Below the pieces are notes generated by a model. It had not been told where the DNA came from, did no database searches, and saw only the letters and a program-made list of their open reading frames with translations. Shown here piece after piece: positions 23,523 through 35,518 of a stretch of 64,000 bases of DNA. Origin of the DNA: Albifimbria verrucaria (Eukaryota; Ascomycota; Sordariomycetes; Hypocreales; Stachybotryaceae); contig JAHREC010000011.1 of the NCBI GenBank assembly GCA_020081605.1, positions 1,736,001-1,800,000 of the forward strand. Direction: 5' to 3'. Each line of letters begins with the position of its first letter. The stretch's first letter is position 1. The position numbers and the translations under genes were made by a program.

Positions 23523-25128
23523 GGCTGCGTCACTGGCCTGAAGTTGAGTTTGGGAGGATTGCTTCAGTCTCGCTGCGAGCAAACGTGGGGGCAAAGGAAA
23601 CGCTGGTGCTCGCCGGCGGTGAAGCTGGTGGGTATTGGAGGAAGCAGGAATGAAGATAGAACAACAGAGCAGAATGTCAGACTGGGGAAGTGGACGTGGA
23701 CGCGCAGCAGAGAAGCGCCAGGAGCCGCCAAGGTGTAATGAATTGTAATGAATTACCCCGGTCTATCGAAGAACAGCAATCAGCAACCTGGCCATTCACA
23801 ACCTTGGCTATTGAGGTGAGGGGGCATGTCGGTGTCTCTGATTCCCGGCCTCCCCAACCTCGGCTTCGAGATTCGTGTGGACCCTGGGGGCCGGGCTCAA
23901 TGGTCAAGGAGCGATTGCAGCCTCAAGCCATGGTACGGCAGTAGAGCGACTGCGCTCGTGACCCCGTTGCCTACCTACGCTGCCGGTGCGGCGTGCGGCG
24001 GAAAGCGGGTATCTGGCGTGGTCATGGAACCCCGAGCCTCGACTTTCGTTGGAGCAGAACTTCGGGCTAGGACGAGGCTAGTCTCGTTCCGACGACTTGG
24101 GCCGGGGGCAGGGAGTGCATTCTCCGCACGTATCCATCCATCTGATGCGGAAGCTGGTCTCAAGGGTCCTGGATCAGTGCCACCGAAGGGGCGTCGAAAC
24201 ACTGTGTTGTTTTTGTTAGTTATGAATTTTTAGATGCTGACACGCCTCTTATCAAACGGTGCTTATTCTGGCGTGCTCTCCACATGTGGATAACACATGG
24301 CCTCGGGTATTAGATGCTGCGATTGCAGAGAGTTGACCTAGCAATTAAAGATCCAACGCTTGTTGGAGACGATAGAGACGGGGCTTGTGACATTGTGACA
24401 GACGCCCGGTTTGTGGCTGCACGCCAGACGCTTATCGATAATGCGGGAAATGCTACTCCAACAAAGTACACATCATTTCCTACAACGGTCTAGCTCTGCA
24501 TCGGCCCGGCTGCTTTCGGTTGAGCATCCCAGTCTCCAACTACCAGATTCAGTGGCATTTCATCGCCATGACCCCAGCATGTAGACTGGGTCTTTGTACT
24601 GAGGAACAAGGGCTGCTGGCATGTTTTGGAAAATAATCGCGAAGGGTAGGCATCACGACGATGAGGTCTTACGTGAAGAAAACTCTCCGACCGCAGCAGC
24701 CGTTGCATTGTTTGCCTCCGCGTAAATCCACCCACGATCCACTACCTCGGCAATGCCTCGCCATCTCCATAATTCATTCTGTATTGGACATGACTCTCTC
24801 CTGGAGCCTGGGGTAGACGTGTGGAGTCTCGCTCAACCGCGGACTTGAATTCCGCGGTTACCCGCCGGCCCGGCTCCGCTCGCCTCAATCCGATTATCCG
24901 TCCATGAAATCGTCATAGATGGAGCTGTTCTGCAGATCATCGGGAAATATTATATCGTATCGAAACTATAGATGTTGTAGGAATCATGTTCATGTCGCGT
25001 ATCTTCTATTCTAATGTTGCCTCGCAAAACGCACTCCATGTAAAGTGTGCGACGCTCTATTTAGTTCCTCCAACGCCATCATTTCCCCAACAGTATGTTA
25101 CGTGAATAAATCCAAACTTCCATTCCAT
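23523..25128. other. intergenic, no gene seen
   Basis: Short open frames on both strands overlap one another with no recognisable product. It serves as the upstream region of the CoA ligase and the 3' region of the lipase gene. Confidence 0.45.
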
Positions 25129-27282
25129 TCAATCATCGTTGCTGTCGCTGCTGCTAGACTGCTCCTCGTTTATGTTAGCGACCGAATCAGGTTCTGGTTT
25201 CCAGGGCTCCACATCCTCGCAACCCGTCGGCACACGGCAAACATCGCGGGCGTTGCATGTCTTCCATAACACATCGCGAATCTCTTTAAACACCTGGTCG
25301 ACAGCATCCATGGCCCATATCACATCCAGATGCTCGTACTCTGGAATAACCTTGCTGTGGACTACCTTGACGTGAGGCTCGCGGTTGCTCTCGAAACGCC
25401 TCATCAGCCGTTTGCCATCCACAAGATCATCGTTGCCACACACCCAGAGGGCAAATGGGGGCACTTTTCGTCATACCACGCCGTTGAACCACTCTGGTGT
25501 TTGCGTACATGCTCCGCTGTCTGGCTGGAGTAACCCACTGGCTCCTGGCCGTCCTGCATCTTGTCCAGTTGTTCTTCGGCCTTTGTTGCTTCCTTCGTTG
25601 CAAGTATACATTTGTGTTTGGCGAAGCATTCGCGACCTAGCCACCAACGCATCGACTCGGCGCTCACATAAACGGGCGCAAACTGGAACATTCGGTTGCG
25701 CAGCCCGCGATCCCAGCGTGTGTCGGACCAGTCGAACAGAAACGAAAAGACCTTGTAGCCCAGATATCCGTAAATTCGCCCGTCCAAGATCGAGTGCATC
25801 AGCATCATGAATGGAATAAAGGCATGAATTCCGAACATGATTCGGAACATGGCCGGAGAAATGATACGCATGAACTTGAAGTACATTTTGCCAATCAATG
25901 GGCCTGCATATGCGGCTGGTGCGAGAGCGCAGACAACTGTTAACTTCTCGCCCAGGTCTGGCCGCTGCTCTTTCGCAAGTGCCACAAACGTCTCTGTCGT
26001 CCCTTGCGAGTGGCAGACAAGTCCAATCTTCTCGAATCCCGTCTCTCGGAGGATGCGTGATGTTAAAGCCGGTAGATCAAACACGCCCATTTGTCGAATA
26101 TTCCAGCACCACATCCGGGGTCGTTATATTTGAGCAGTGTGTGCTTTGGGTTAAAGCCACATCTGTTATTACCCAGCCAGACGTCGTAACCGGACTTGCA
26201 AAGCCAAAAGGCCAAGGAATCGTCGTCATTGCAACAGTACGCGCCTGAGCTCTGCAAGAGGCCATGCATCAAGAGCACTGGGAACTTTTTCTTCTTTTTA
26301 GACTCAGTAAAATGTTTCCCGAGCCCTGGAAAACATCAGGACCAAGAGACTGCCTGCTCTCAGCCTCAAGCTTCGTGTATTCCTTTGGGTCATAGACATG
26401 CCACAAGTCAATGATGAAGCCATCTTCCGTCTGGACCTCAAAGGTCTCTACGTCCAGGCCAACCCTCCTTGCATAGTAGCCAACATCGCAAATTAAAGGA
26501 TCCTTGCCTCCTTCTGTCGGAGGAAAGTCATCCGCCGTGGCCTCTTGGTCGCATCCTAATCTTTCTGAAGATCGACTACGATGCCAGGCCTTCTCCCTCT
26601 CTTTTCTAATATTGGCTCTGCGCATTTCCTCCTTGTAGAAAGGTCTTCTCTCATCGATGTTCCGGGAAGTCAATCTGTGGAAAGTTCGGTCAAAGAGAGT
26701 CGGAACACTCTGGAACAAGGCCCCAGAACAATGACGCCAAGGAAAGCTAAGCTCAAGAAGAATGATGAGATGCGAAAAAGCATACATTGGATGTCGCGCA
26801 ACGTCGATGGCGGCCCGTACAGTGGCAGTGGAGGAAACAAGGGGTCGGTATGCGACGGCGGCATCGACCGTTTCAATGTATCGCCCGCCGACTTCTGGAG
26901 GCCCAAGCCATTGTGGTTATGAGGCAAAGACACCACCTCTTGTTTTTCTGTGCCCTCTTCGTCCGTGTTTGAGAGAAGTTCTTTTGTTTCGTCCCCTCCC
27001 TGATCTCAACTGTCTGAGGTTCACCGCACAACTCCTCGCGCAGAATGTTCAGTTTGTGGGCTTCTTGGAGAGGAACTCCAGGAAGGCGGTGGCCGTCCGC
27101 CGTGATGATGACCGGATCTTGGGGAGTGACAAAGCGCGCAGCAACGGCTATAGACGATGGGTCACCATTGGGTTGTAGGTGAAGAGCTTTTCGGCCTGTT
27201 GAGAGAACTCGACAGCATTCTGGGCCTGCTGCGTCTCGGAGACGCTATGCGACGAGTTCGATGAGCGTTGCGACGCAGCCAT
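25129..27282 (-). CDS. membrane-anchored alpha/beta-hydrolase lipase (sterol esterase / TAG lipase type)
   Basis: Lipase of the acid lipase/TGL1/YEH family, expected to hydrolyse steryl esters or triacylglycerol, possibly at lipid droplets. It starts MAASQRSSNSSHSVSET at 27282. A single membrane helix (MLFRISSFFLSLAFLGVIVLG) comes next, then DLWHVYDP and FPVLLMHGLLQSSGAY with the oxyanion His-Gly. GYDVWLGNNRCGFNP follows, then the nucleophile elbow in LVCHSQGTTETF. The Asp (CGNDDLVDG) and the His (YEHLDVIWA) complete the triad. An acidic Ser/Asp tail ends the protein. Six one-base losses break the frame (25465-25468, 26117-26120, 26318-26320, 26721-26724, 26993-26996, 27170-27172). I see no intron. 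The CHSQG elbow is a variant of the usual GHSQG. Confidence 0.85.
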
Positions 27283-28681
27283 GACTGCAAATTTGTTACA
27301 TGAATTGACAGGAAACGTTGGATTAGTGGTTCCACCAGACCCGCGTTCCTAGGTGATGGAGAGTGGCAAACGTTGCGACAGACTGTAGTCTGATGGAGAG
27401 CAGTGAAGAGAAATTGTCCGTGATGCTGGGACGTTGTCGATGGAAAGTAATCACAGCGGAATTTCAAGGAATACAAAGTGCAGCAAAAACCGACCTAGAA
27501 CCAAAACTTCACGATTAGGCGAAATCAATCATTGACGACAACGGCGTCGAGGCGGTGCTGCAGACAGGGTGCGCAGTCATCTCATTTGGACGGAAACAGG
27601 GGCGGCAATGCAGTGTGACGAATTAGCGCGATGGCACACGCGCCGATCACAACGAGACCAATCTTAAAGACTGGATTCCATAGCCAGATGCGATGGTGCT
27701 TGGGATCCAATGTTTATGGTGGGCAACCATTTCCATGGCAGAGGATCAGGTCAAGACGGTTGACGTCATTGGCGCGGTTGCTGTAGCTGTACGATGGTAA
27801 CTGTTCAGATTCGGTCAAGCCACAAACATGATTCGAGCCCGTGGCTCAGGCATTGCCTTCCTTATCTTATCCTAGATTCGGGCATCTTTGAAGAGCCTGG
27901 TTGCATTAGTGCACTAACTCCCTAACCCCATCCCCAGGTACAGATACAGTATAGACAGGTAGGTACCTGCAGGCATGTGATTAAGGCCCGTCATTGGCAT
28001 ATCCCATGTTTAAGGCTTCACCTTGTAAAGTACAGTCAACTAGGTAGGTAATGGACAAATAGGTAATTCTAGAAGCTATCCTACAGCTTAAACAGTTTAT
28101 TAAGAGCCACATATACATACCTGTGTGAGCCATATACGAAAGCGTTACAGTTTGTAGTTTACAACGTTGAAGTGCTAGATATGGCCAAGCACTGGTATCT
28201 ATTGCCTCCACACCTCTAGACATCTATGGAATTAAGTCTAATCCAGATCATGATATGTAGGATCTAATAGCTGTCGTTCTGTTCCAGCGCTTGAACCATT
28301 CAGGGTCCATGTTTCAGTGCGGTGCGGGAGACAGGACGAAGCGCGTGAGACAACCACCATAATTGTGAGTGGAGGGCGCTGAGCCGTGCTGGGTTAGCGC
28401 GTTCACGGCCCAGCACGGAGTACCGAGGCACAACCCTGACTTCAACCGACCATCGGTCTGCTTCAGTCGCGAAGTGCTGCTCGACGTCTGTCTCTGCAAC
28501 CCGCCTACTTCACAAAGAGCTGCAGGAGAGCTCCAGGACACTTCGTCAACCTGCAATTGCCTTCGCTTCGACACGTCTCTTCGCCTAGCGCAATGGTCTT
28601 CAGCGTCCAAGCTGTATAATAGTTCCCTTTCCCTCCCCGAGCTTCCAGCCAACAGTCCCTCATCCGCTCGACCCGTTGACA
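27283..28681. promoter_or_regulatory. divergent promoter region of the lipase and pex6, no gene seen
   Basis: 1.4 kb between divergent starts. It contains copies of the GGTAGGTACC motif (27955-27970) and taggtaggta (28041-28050). A shared promoter could co-regulate the two lipid-related genes, but no known site such as an oleate-response element was identified with confidence. Confidence 0.45.
27955..27970. repeat. TAGGTACC-type motif
   Basis: acaggtaggtacctgc is a near-palindromic GGTACC motif that recurs elsewhere in the window. Confidence 0.55.
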
Positions 28682-31600
28682 ATGGCCGCCGCTGCTGCTG
28701 TGCCTGTCGCAAAGGCTCCTCACAAGCAGAGGAGCCGCAGGCGTCGTCAGGATAAGCCACCAGCTTCTGCGAGACTGATCCTGGACGACCGCATCAAAGG
28801 CGACGTCGGCCTGCTCTCCGACGACCTCTTTGCTGATCTTTACCCTCACATTCGTACCGGTACGTGATCTCACCACCTAGTACTCTACCGAAGCACAGAT
28901 ATTAACGTGTGTTGTGACAGCCGCCGACGAAGAACCCTCATCCGGCATCTATCACATCGCCATAGCTCCGTGGGCACCGAATGCGACCGTAACCGACACT
29001 GCCTGGTCCGTGGTCTCGATATCTAGAAAGCCAACCCTAGCGCCTTCCACCGTGCACTTTTCGCCGTCTTCCCCGGCTCTCCAGAGCTTCGCTACCGCCC
29101 TCCAGCAGATTGCCCCTCTAAGCTGTCTAGCAACAGCCGCAATGGCATCGAGATCCTCGTCCTAGACGTAGCACCCTCCCTCTCGAGACGGTCTTCATTA
29201 GTCTAGAGAGCGAATTGACCAAGAGACTTGAAAATGGCGAGGAACCTTCTACAAGGACCATCCGTCCAACCCACGAGGGAAAGCTCCCGCTGGTCAGTCG
29301 CCGGCAGATCGCTTAAAGGTCGCTCTGCGGACTGCGCTCGGTAGTTTGCGAGTGGTCCACGCTGGTGATCTGTTCCCGCTACCACTGCCTCCTCACCCCG
29401 TCACGCATGTGCCACCCAACCCGGGAAAGATCATGCTCTGCGAACCCGTTGCCCAGGGCTTGCTCACAGAGTCGACCAAGATTGTTCTTATGCGTGGGAG
29501 GGTACACGTCAAAGGCGGCCGGGGCGCATCCTCAATGATTGTCAATCATCGCTTGAATGGAGTCGCTGAGGATGCCGAGGACACGAGCAACGACCAATTC
29601 TACTCTGCTGCCGAGGAGCGCGACCGAACCGATGCACCAGCTGATGGAACCGAGACGGCAACAGAAACCGAGACGGACCTCTCTGGTACGGACCAGGAGG
29701 ATGAGCTGTCTGATGACTCAATGGATGAAATGATCTCGCTTCACGCGCCGTCGCTGCCACCAACTACCGCAAGTGGTGTTTCAACCATGCAGCCCGGCAG
29801 TCCTATGACTGTTGGAACTCTGCGCGGAAGAAGGACTAACGGCATTGCTACCCCGGGATCGGTGTTTTCCAATTTCACGTCCACGACTGCTCGACCGGAT
29901 CGCCCTCGAGGACGGTTATTCAAGGCTCATGGACTCATGGGACCTGTACCCTCGGACCTCCTGCACCCTAAGCCATCGGCAGAGGATGATGATGAGGCCA
30001 GAATATATGTGGATGTAGCATCGCTGTCCAAGGTCGGATGCTTTTCGGGCGATTGGGCACGAATCGAAGCCGCCGAAGAGCCGCCCTTGAACGGCTTCGG
30101 AGCTTTTGGCCTGGGCAGCTTCGGTCAGACAGAAACAGAGTCGTCCAACTGGCGACCTGTCCGAGTGTACGGCCTTCCAGAAGGATATTCGCAACGATCA
30201 ATGACCAGGATACCAAGCTCCAAACAAGGAGAAAGGAAGCTGTCCTTCTTTGAGTCGCAAATCCAGCGCCCTGCGAGTCCCTCTGTCTACGTCTCCCTAT
30301 CCTTCTAGCAAATCTCGACAACAGTTCTTTCCTTCGCATCACACCGCTTAAGAAGCCTTCTTACCAAGGCAAAGGCACTATCCCTAGATTCACAAGTGCA
30401 TCGCGTCCACCATACGCTCGAGATATCACAATCCACCACATCCGAACCCCAGTTTCGGCAGAAAGAGTCTATCAAACTGCCGTGCTAGGAGGACTCAAGC
30501 GCTATTTCTCCCACAAAATCAGGATCGTCCGCACTGGAGACCTTATTGCTGTGCCAGTCGACGCCCAGTTAGGTCGGGCGCTACAGGAACGAACCGATTC
30601 AAATGGCTCTGAAGTAGATGATGTGATGGCATTGACTGCCGGGCTTGATGAGTCTTCACACCAGTCCTCGCGCCTTGACAGTGTTGCCTGGTTCAAGGTG
30701 GGACACATTCAAATCCAAAGATCAGATGAGGATGAGGATGCGTCTGCTGAGGCATTCTGGGGCTCCGTTGCATGCATTGACAGCTCATCGGTTGGCATGC
30801 ATGGCTCTGGGTTCGAGACAAGCCGGATACCAGGCACGCGCGATAGCACATGGGAGTACTATCTTGGGGTTAAAAAGCCTCCCAAGCGCTCTTCCGACAC
30901 GATACCTCCTCTGCCGGCTGCCTTGCAAGAGCGCGAGCATCACTATATATCTCCGCTCAGACGCCAATTGAGAGAGTTACTTGCGGCTGCTACGAGCCCT
31001 AGGGCAATTCATCTCAAGATGCCTCCCGTGGCTATTTTGCTTACGTCAACGCATCGCAACATTGGCAAGACCACCCTTACGACTAATGCATGTGCCGATA
31101 TTGGTTTGCATGCATACTCGATAGATGCCTATGATATTCTTACAGAGGGTAGTGGTAGCGGCAGTGACGTCAAAACTGAAGGCTTCTTACGAACCCGAGC
31201 GGACCGAGCCATCAGCTGTGGTTCGGACTGCTGTGCACTCCTTGTCCGCCATATCGAGGCGCTAACTGCCGATCGCATTGAATCCACACTCAAGGAAATC
31301 CTAGAGGATGTGAGAGTATTAATTGCAACAACAAATGATGTTGATAAGGTCCCTGATGGTGTTCGGGGCCTGTTTACTCATGAATTGGAGATGACTGCTC
31401 CTGATGAAGCGGAGCGTGAGACGATCCTTAGGAGTGTTATTGATAACCAGGGTGTCAGCCTGGAGCCTACAATTGAACTCAACAGCATTGCCTTGAAGAC
31501 AGCCGCCTTGGTGGCGGGCGACCTGGTAGATGTTGTTGATCGAGCCACGACTGCCAGAGAAACACGACTCCAGGCTCTCGCAGTAGCTACATCTGCGCAG

Positions 31601-33024
31601 AACAACACGCCTGTGACTATCAAGGATGTCCAGGTTGCTGGAGGCCCGCTAGCTCGCTGTCTAACAAAGAACGATTTCGAGGTCGCCGTCGAGGCTGCTC
31701 GTAAGAACTTTTCAGATTCGATTGGTGCACCAAAGATTCCCAATGTCACATGGGACGACGTGGGTGGCCTAAGCAACGTCAAGGAGGCCATTACAGAAAC
31801 GATCCAGCTGCCCTTGGAACGACCAGAGCTTTTCGCCAAGGGTATGAAGAAGCGATCTGGTATTTTGTTCTATGGTCCTCCTGGTACCGGTAAAACTCTG
31901 TTGGCCAAGGCCATTGCTACAGAGTACAGCCTCAACTTCTTCAGCGTCAAAGGACCCGAGCTGCTCAACATGTACATTGGAGAGTCTGAAGCCAATGTCC
32001 GAAGAGTCTTCCAGCGAGCCCGAGACGCACGACCTTGCGTTGTGTTCTTCGACGAGCTTGACTCCGTGGCACCCAAGCGAGGAAACCAGGGAGATAGCGG
32101 TGGTGTTATGGACAGAATCGTCTCCCAGCTCCTCGCTGAGCTCGACGGAATGTCCAGCGGCGAAGACTCCGCAGGAGGAGTGTTTGTCATTGGCGCGACA
32201 AACAGACCTGATCTCTTGGATCCAGCCCTGCTTCGTCCCGGTCGTTTTGACAAGATGCTCTACTTGGGCGTGTCGGACACACACGAGAAGCAGCTCACCA
32301 TTCTTGAAGCGCTTACTCGAAAGTAAGTGACCCTATAAGCAATAACACTGAATCATGCATGTAACTAACCAAAATACTAGGTTCACCCTCAGCCCATCTG
32401 TGTCTCTCGCGTCAGTCGCCCAGCGGCTTCCTTCACCTACACTGGTGCCGACTTCTACGCTCTCTGCAGCGACGCCATGCTCAAAGCCGTCACGCGCCAG
32501 GCCTCCGCCGTGGAAGCCAAGGTGCGCGCTCTCAACGCCGACCCGGCCAACCGCCACGAGGTCTCGACGGCGTACTACTTCGACCATCACGCTACGCCCG
32601 AGGACATTGCCGTCGTCGTCAACGAGGATGATTTCATGGCTGCCCACGCCGAGCTCGTGCCTAGTGTGAGCGCCGGCGAACTCGCACACTATGAGAAGGT
32701 GCGCGCCACATTCGAGGGTGCGCGGGATGCGCAACCCAAGCCCGGCCCAGCGACGCGCGATCACCCGCAGCAGCGCATGGTATCGTCCTCATCGGTCGCA
32801 TCCAAGGCAAGCTCCAAGGGCAAGGGCAAGGCCGTCGCCTCCGGCAAAGGCAAAGGCAAAGCCATCGCGCTCACAAGCGACGACGAATACGATCACGAGG
32901 ACTCAGACGGCGGCGCAGCGGGAAGCGCAAACGGCAGAGTCGCAGGGGCGCCAGCGGCAGCGGCAAGGCGCCGGCAATGGGGTTCAGAGACGGAACGGCG
33001 AGCGATGATGATAACTTGTACTAA
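28682..33024 (+). CDS. pex6: peroxisomal AAA ATPase PEX6
   Basis: Type II AAA ATPase that, with PEX1, extracts ubiquitinated PEX5 from the peroxisomal membrane. It starts MAAAAAVPVAKAPHKQR. Introns lie at about 28.86-28.92 and 32.32-32.38 kb. The N-terminal half has family-typical sequence (GDLIAVPVDAQ). D1 has a degenerate P-loop region (STHRNIGKTTLTTN) and lacks a canonical Walker B. D2 is intact: GVGGLSNVKEAI-like DDVGGLSNVKEAI, Walker A FYGPPGTGKT, KGPELLNMYIGESEANVRRV, Walker B VVFFDELDSVAPKRGN and ATNRPDLLDPALLRPGRFDK. The C-terminus has Lys-Gly-rich and acidic stretches and ends GTASDDDNLY. Six one-base losses are needed (29120, 29174-29176, 29303, 30295-30297, 32430, 32945-32948). Total is about 1,400 residues, the usual size. 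Confidence 0.92.
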
Positions 33025-33227
33025 GACATATAGAGGACCCTTGCGGGAAGGGGTTAAGGGGATATTGTCGGGGTATACTTTGACCAAGGAAATTTTAGGG
33101 ATTGCACATCTATGTTATGGTATTGAGATGGCGCACCTATTGCTACAACACCTATTTGTTTGATGTGAATGTTTAGTCACGAGGGATATCATACACCTTT
33201 GCCATCCACCTCTTGGAGGGATTCGAT

Positions 33228-34487
33228 TTACTTGGTCTTCTTCGCCTCCTCCTTTGCTTGCTTCGGGTCCTTTTCTTCCTCTGAATCATCCTCATCCTCA
33301 TCCTCATCCTCGTCATCATCATCATCATCATCCTCGTCTGAGTCATCTTCATCATCGTCGTCCTCTTCCTCGTCATCATCCTCGTCTGAATCATCATCGT
33401 CATCGTCCTCATCCGTATCATCCTTGGAGTCCTTCTTCAGCTTGGCCTTCTCCTTCTCTTCATCCTTCTTGGCCAGCTTCTCCTCTAGCTCAGGCTCCTC
33501 CTTGATCGCTGCTGCGGACTCAACAACCTTGATCTCTTCTTGGCTGGCAGCGGCAATCTTTGCGCCCATGTGTGACACAGGAGTGTCATCGAACGCACTG
33601 GGCTTCCATGCTGCGCTGGTTGGGCTCTGGAGAGTATCCCGTAGGGCGTCTGCGTTTGAGGCCTGCTTCCACGTGCCGCTCGTAGGCGACTGTAGCCCGA
33701 TGGTCTTGCTATCCACGGACGAGACGCTGGGCTGGCGCTCTGGTTTTTCGGTGCTAGGTGCCTCCTTAGCGGCAGGCTTCTCCTCGGTCGCTGCCTTCTC
33801 GGTATCCACCTTCTTGCCGGCCATCTCTCGTAGGCTCTTCAGGCGAAGCTCCTTAGCCTTCTGTGCCGCTTCATCAGCCACGGATCGGATGGGCAAGGCT
33901 ATGGGCTTGGCAGGCTCAGGCTTGCTCTGAGTCTCCTCCTTAGGCTTCGCTGCCGATGCACTGGTATTAGCTTTAGGTTGGGGAGCGGGAGGCGCCGGAG
34001 GAGCGGCAGGGGCAGGCTTCGCAGCGGGTTGCCTAGGCTTGGGCGGGTCGGGAAGCTTGTCGTTGATGGAAGGGATGGTGAATTCGTCGTAGTAGATCTT
34101 GACGTGCTGCTTCAGCTCGCCATATTCGTTCCAGTCCTCGATCTCGACGATATCCTAAACGAGACGAGGGTGTCAGACTTTGAAGGAGCTGCAGGATCGT
34201 TGCAGCTGGCTACTGAAGCAAACGCCAAAGGCCCTACTCACACCGAGAACCAAGCCCTCCTGGACCAGGCCTGGGAGCTTCCTCAAGCGACCACCCTCAT
34301 CTTTGCCGGCGCGACGGCCCCAAAGCATACGGGCCTTTTCATCGGTGGCGATATCGATAGCCTTGAAGGGCACCCGGTTGGCGCGCAGGATGGTCTCGAG
34401 CCGTGAGGTAGCTGTGACGATATGGGAAGACCCTGCGGTCAGGGAGGTGTAGATGTAAAGGGCGGGATCGGTTGAGTACGTGGCCAT
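33228..34487 (-). CDS. SH3BGR/glutaredoxin-fold protein with long acidic tail
   Basis: Exons 34242-34487 and 33228-34154 (intron 34155-34241, donor GTGAGT) join in frame with no damage, giving about 390 residues. Residues 1-120 form a thioredoxin-like SH3BGR domain (LYIYTSLTAGSSHIVTATSR, AIDIATDEKARMLWGRR, KLPGLVQEG, EDWNEYGELKQH) without an evident CxxC, so redox activity is unlikely. A Pro/Ala-rich linker follows, then a helical charged region (VADEAAQKAKELRLKSLREM) and two similar segments (LQSPTSGTWKQ, LQSPTSAAWKP). The tail is almost pure Asp/Glu, ending KQAKEEAKKTK. This may be an adaptor; the function is unknown in fungi as far as I can tell. Confidence 0.85.
33281..33420. repeat. trinucleotide-rich tract (TCA/TCC/TCG) encoding the acidic tail
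   Basis: Runs of tcatcatcatc, tcctcatcc and similar triplets on the plus strand encode Asp/Glu on the minus strand. The serine-rich open frame on the plus strand here is only its shadow. Confidence 0.85.
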
Positions 34488-35501
34488 TGTGCTGAAGAGC
34501 TAGGAGTGAAGCCGGAGGGGTTCGGTCAGCGATTGCAGTGTCCGGTGCCGATGGATGTTGGAGGACTTGGCAAAATGAGATCAAGGATGAGGCCAAAATG
34601 CGCCATGCATGGATGGATAGATAGAGAGATGGATTTGATACTGTAGATAGGGAGAAATGGATGTAACAAAAGACGGAGCTCTCCTGAAGCAACTGCGGGG
34701 CGGGGTAGAATGAAGGTACAAGCAGCTGCTAGCAAATCTGCAGCAAAGTCAAGGTACCGGCGCCTGATTACTGCATCAGGAAAACAGACATACTGGGGCC
34801 ATGAGAGTGCACTGACTGACGCCCTGAAACATTGCCAGCAGCTCCATGTGGATCGTGGTCATATAAAAGGACACCAGTTTCAAGGAAATTGTGAAGTGGC
34901 TAGCGGGCTCACAAAAGCGGCTGGGCTTCTGAACTAGGTGATGCAAAGCAGCTACAGGCACGCAGCGGTTTATTTTGTTCATCATATATGCATTACCGGT
35001 ACCTGTCTGGGTGACCCGTCTGGGGGTAGGCAGCGGGCGTTCCTGGGCGACCCCTGACGAGCTTCAACTTCAACGTCAGTATGACGCCGTCGTCTACTTC
35101 ACCTATCACGTCCTCTCGCTTCGTCCTGCGACGGACGAATGAGCTTCATCTGTCGCGCCTGATTCTTCTATTTCTACTATGCACCTTCTTCTGCGGGGAT
35201 GCGGCTCGAAATACATGTGCTGGATCATGGCCATGTCTCTTCTCAGGCTGGACGTTTTACGCCATTACTCAGCGCTCTGCAGCTGCGAACTTCCATACTA
35301 GGGGCTGTCTAGAAGCTGCAAAAATGCGAAACATTCTCAACTCCTTGACAATATTGGGTCTCATCCTTTCTACAGATATCTGTATTTGCCCATGAACCGT
35401 AAGCGAGAAGGCGGTGAAATCATCCCTTAACACGACATTGCAAAGTGCATGTGCGGTGTAAGTGTAAGTGCACGTAGGCGTGTACGTGTGTTGCCACATA
35501 A

Positions 35502-35518
35502 GTTAGGTAGGTACCTTA
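35502..35518. repeat. TAGGTAGGTACCT motif
   Basis: gttaggtaggtacctta, a further copy of the recurring intergenic GGTACC motif, with cgtaggtgccttgggtag immediately after it. Confidence 0.55.

Noticed and set aside
33169..33930. 253-residue serine-rich open frame on the plus strand
   Set aside because: It is the antisense shadow of the acidic tail of the SH3BGR-like protein, produced by GAN codons read in reverse.
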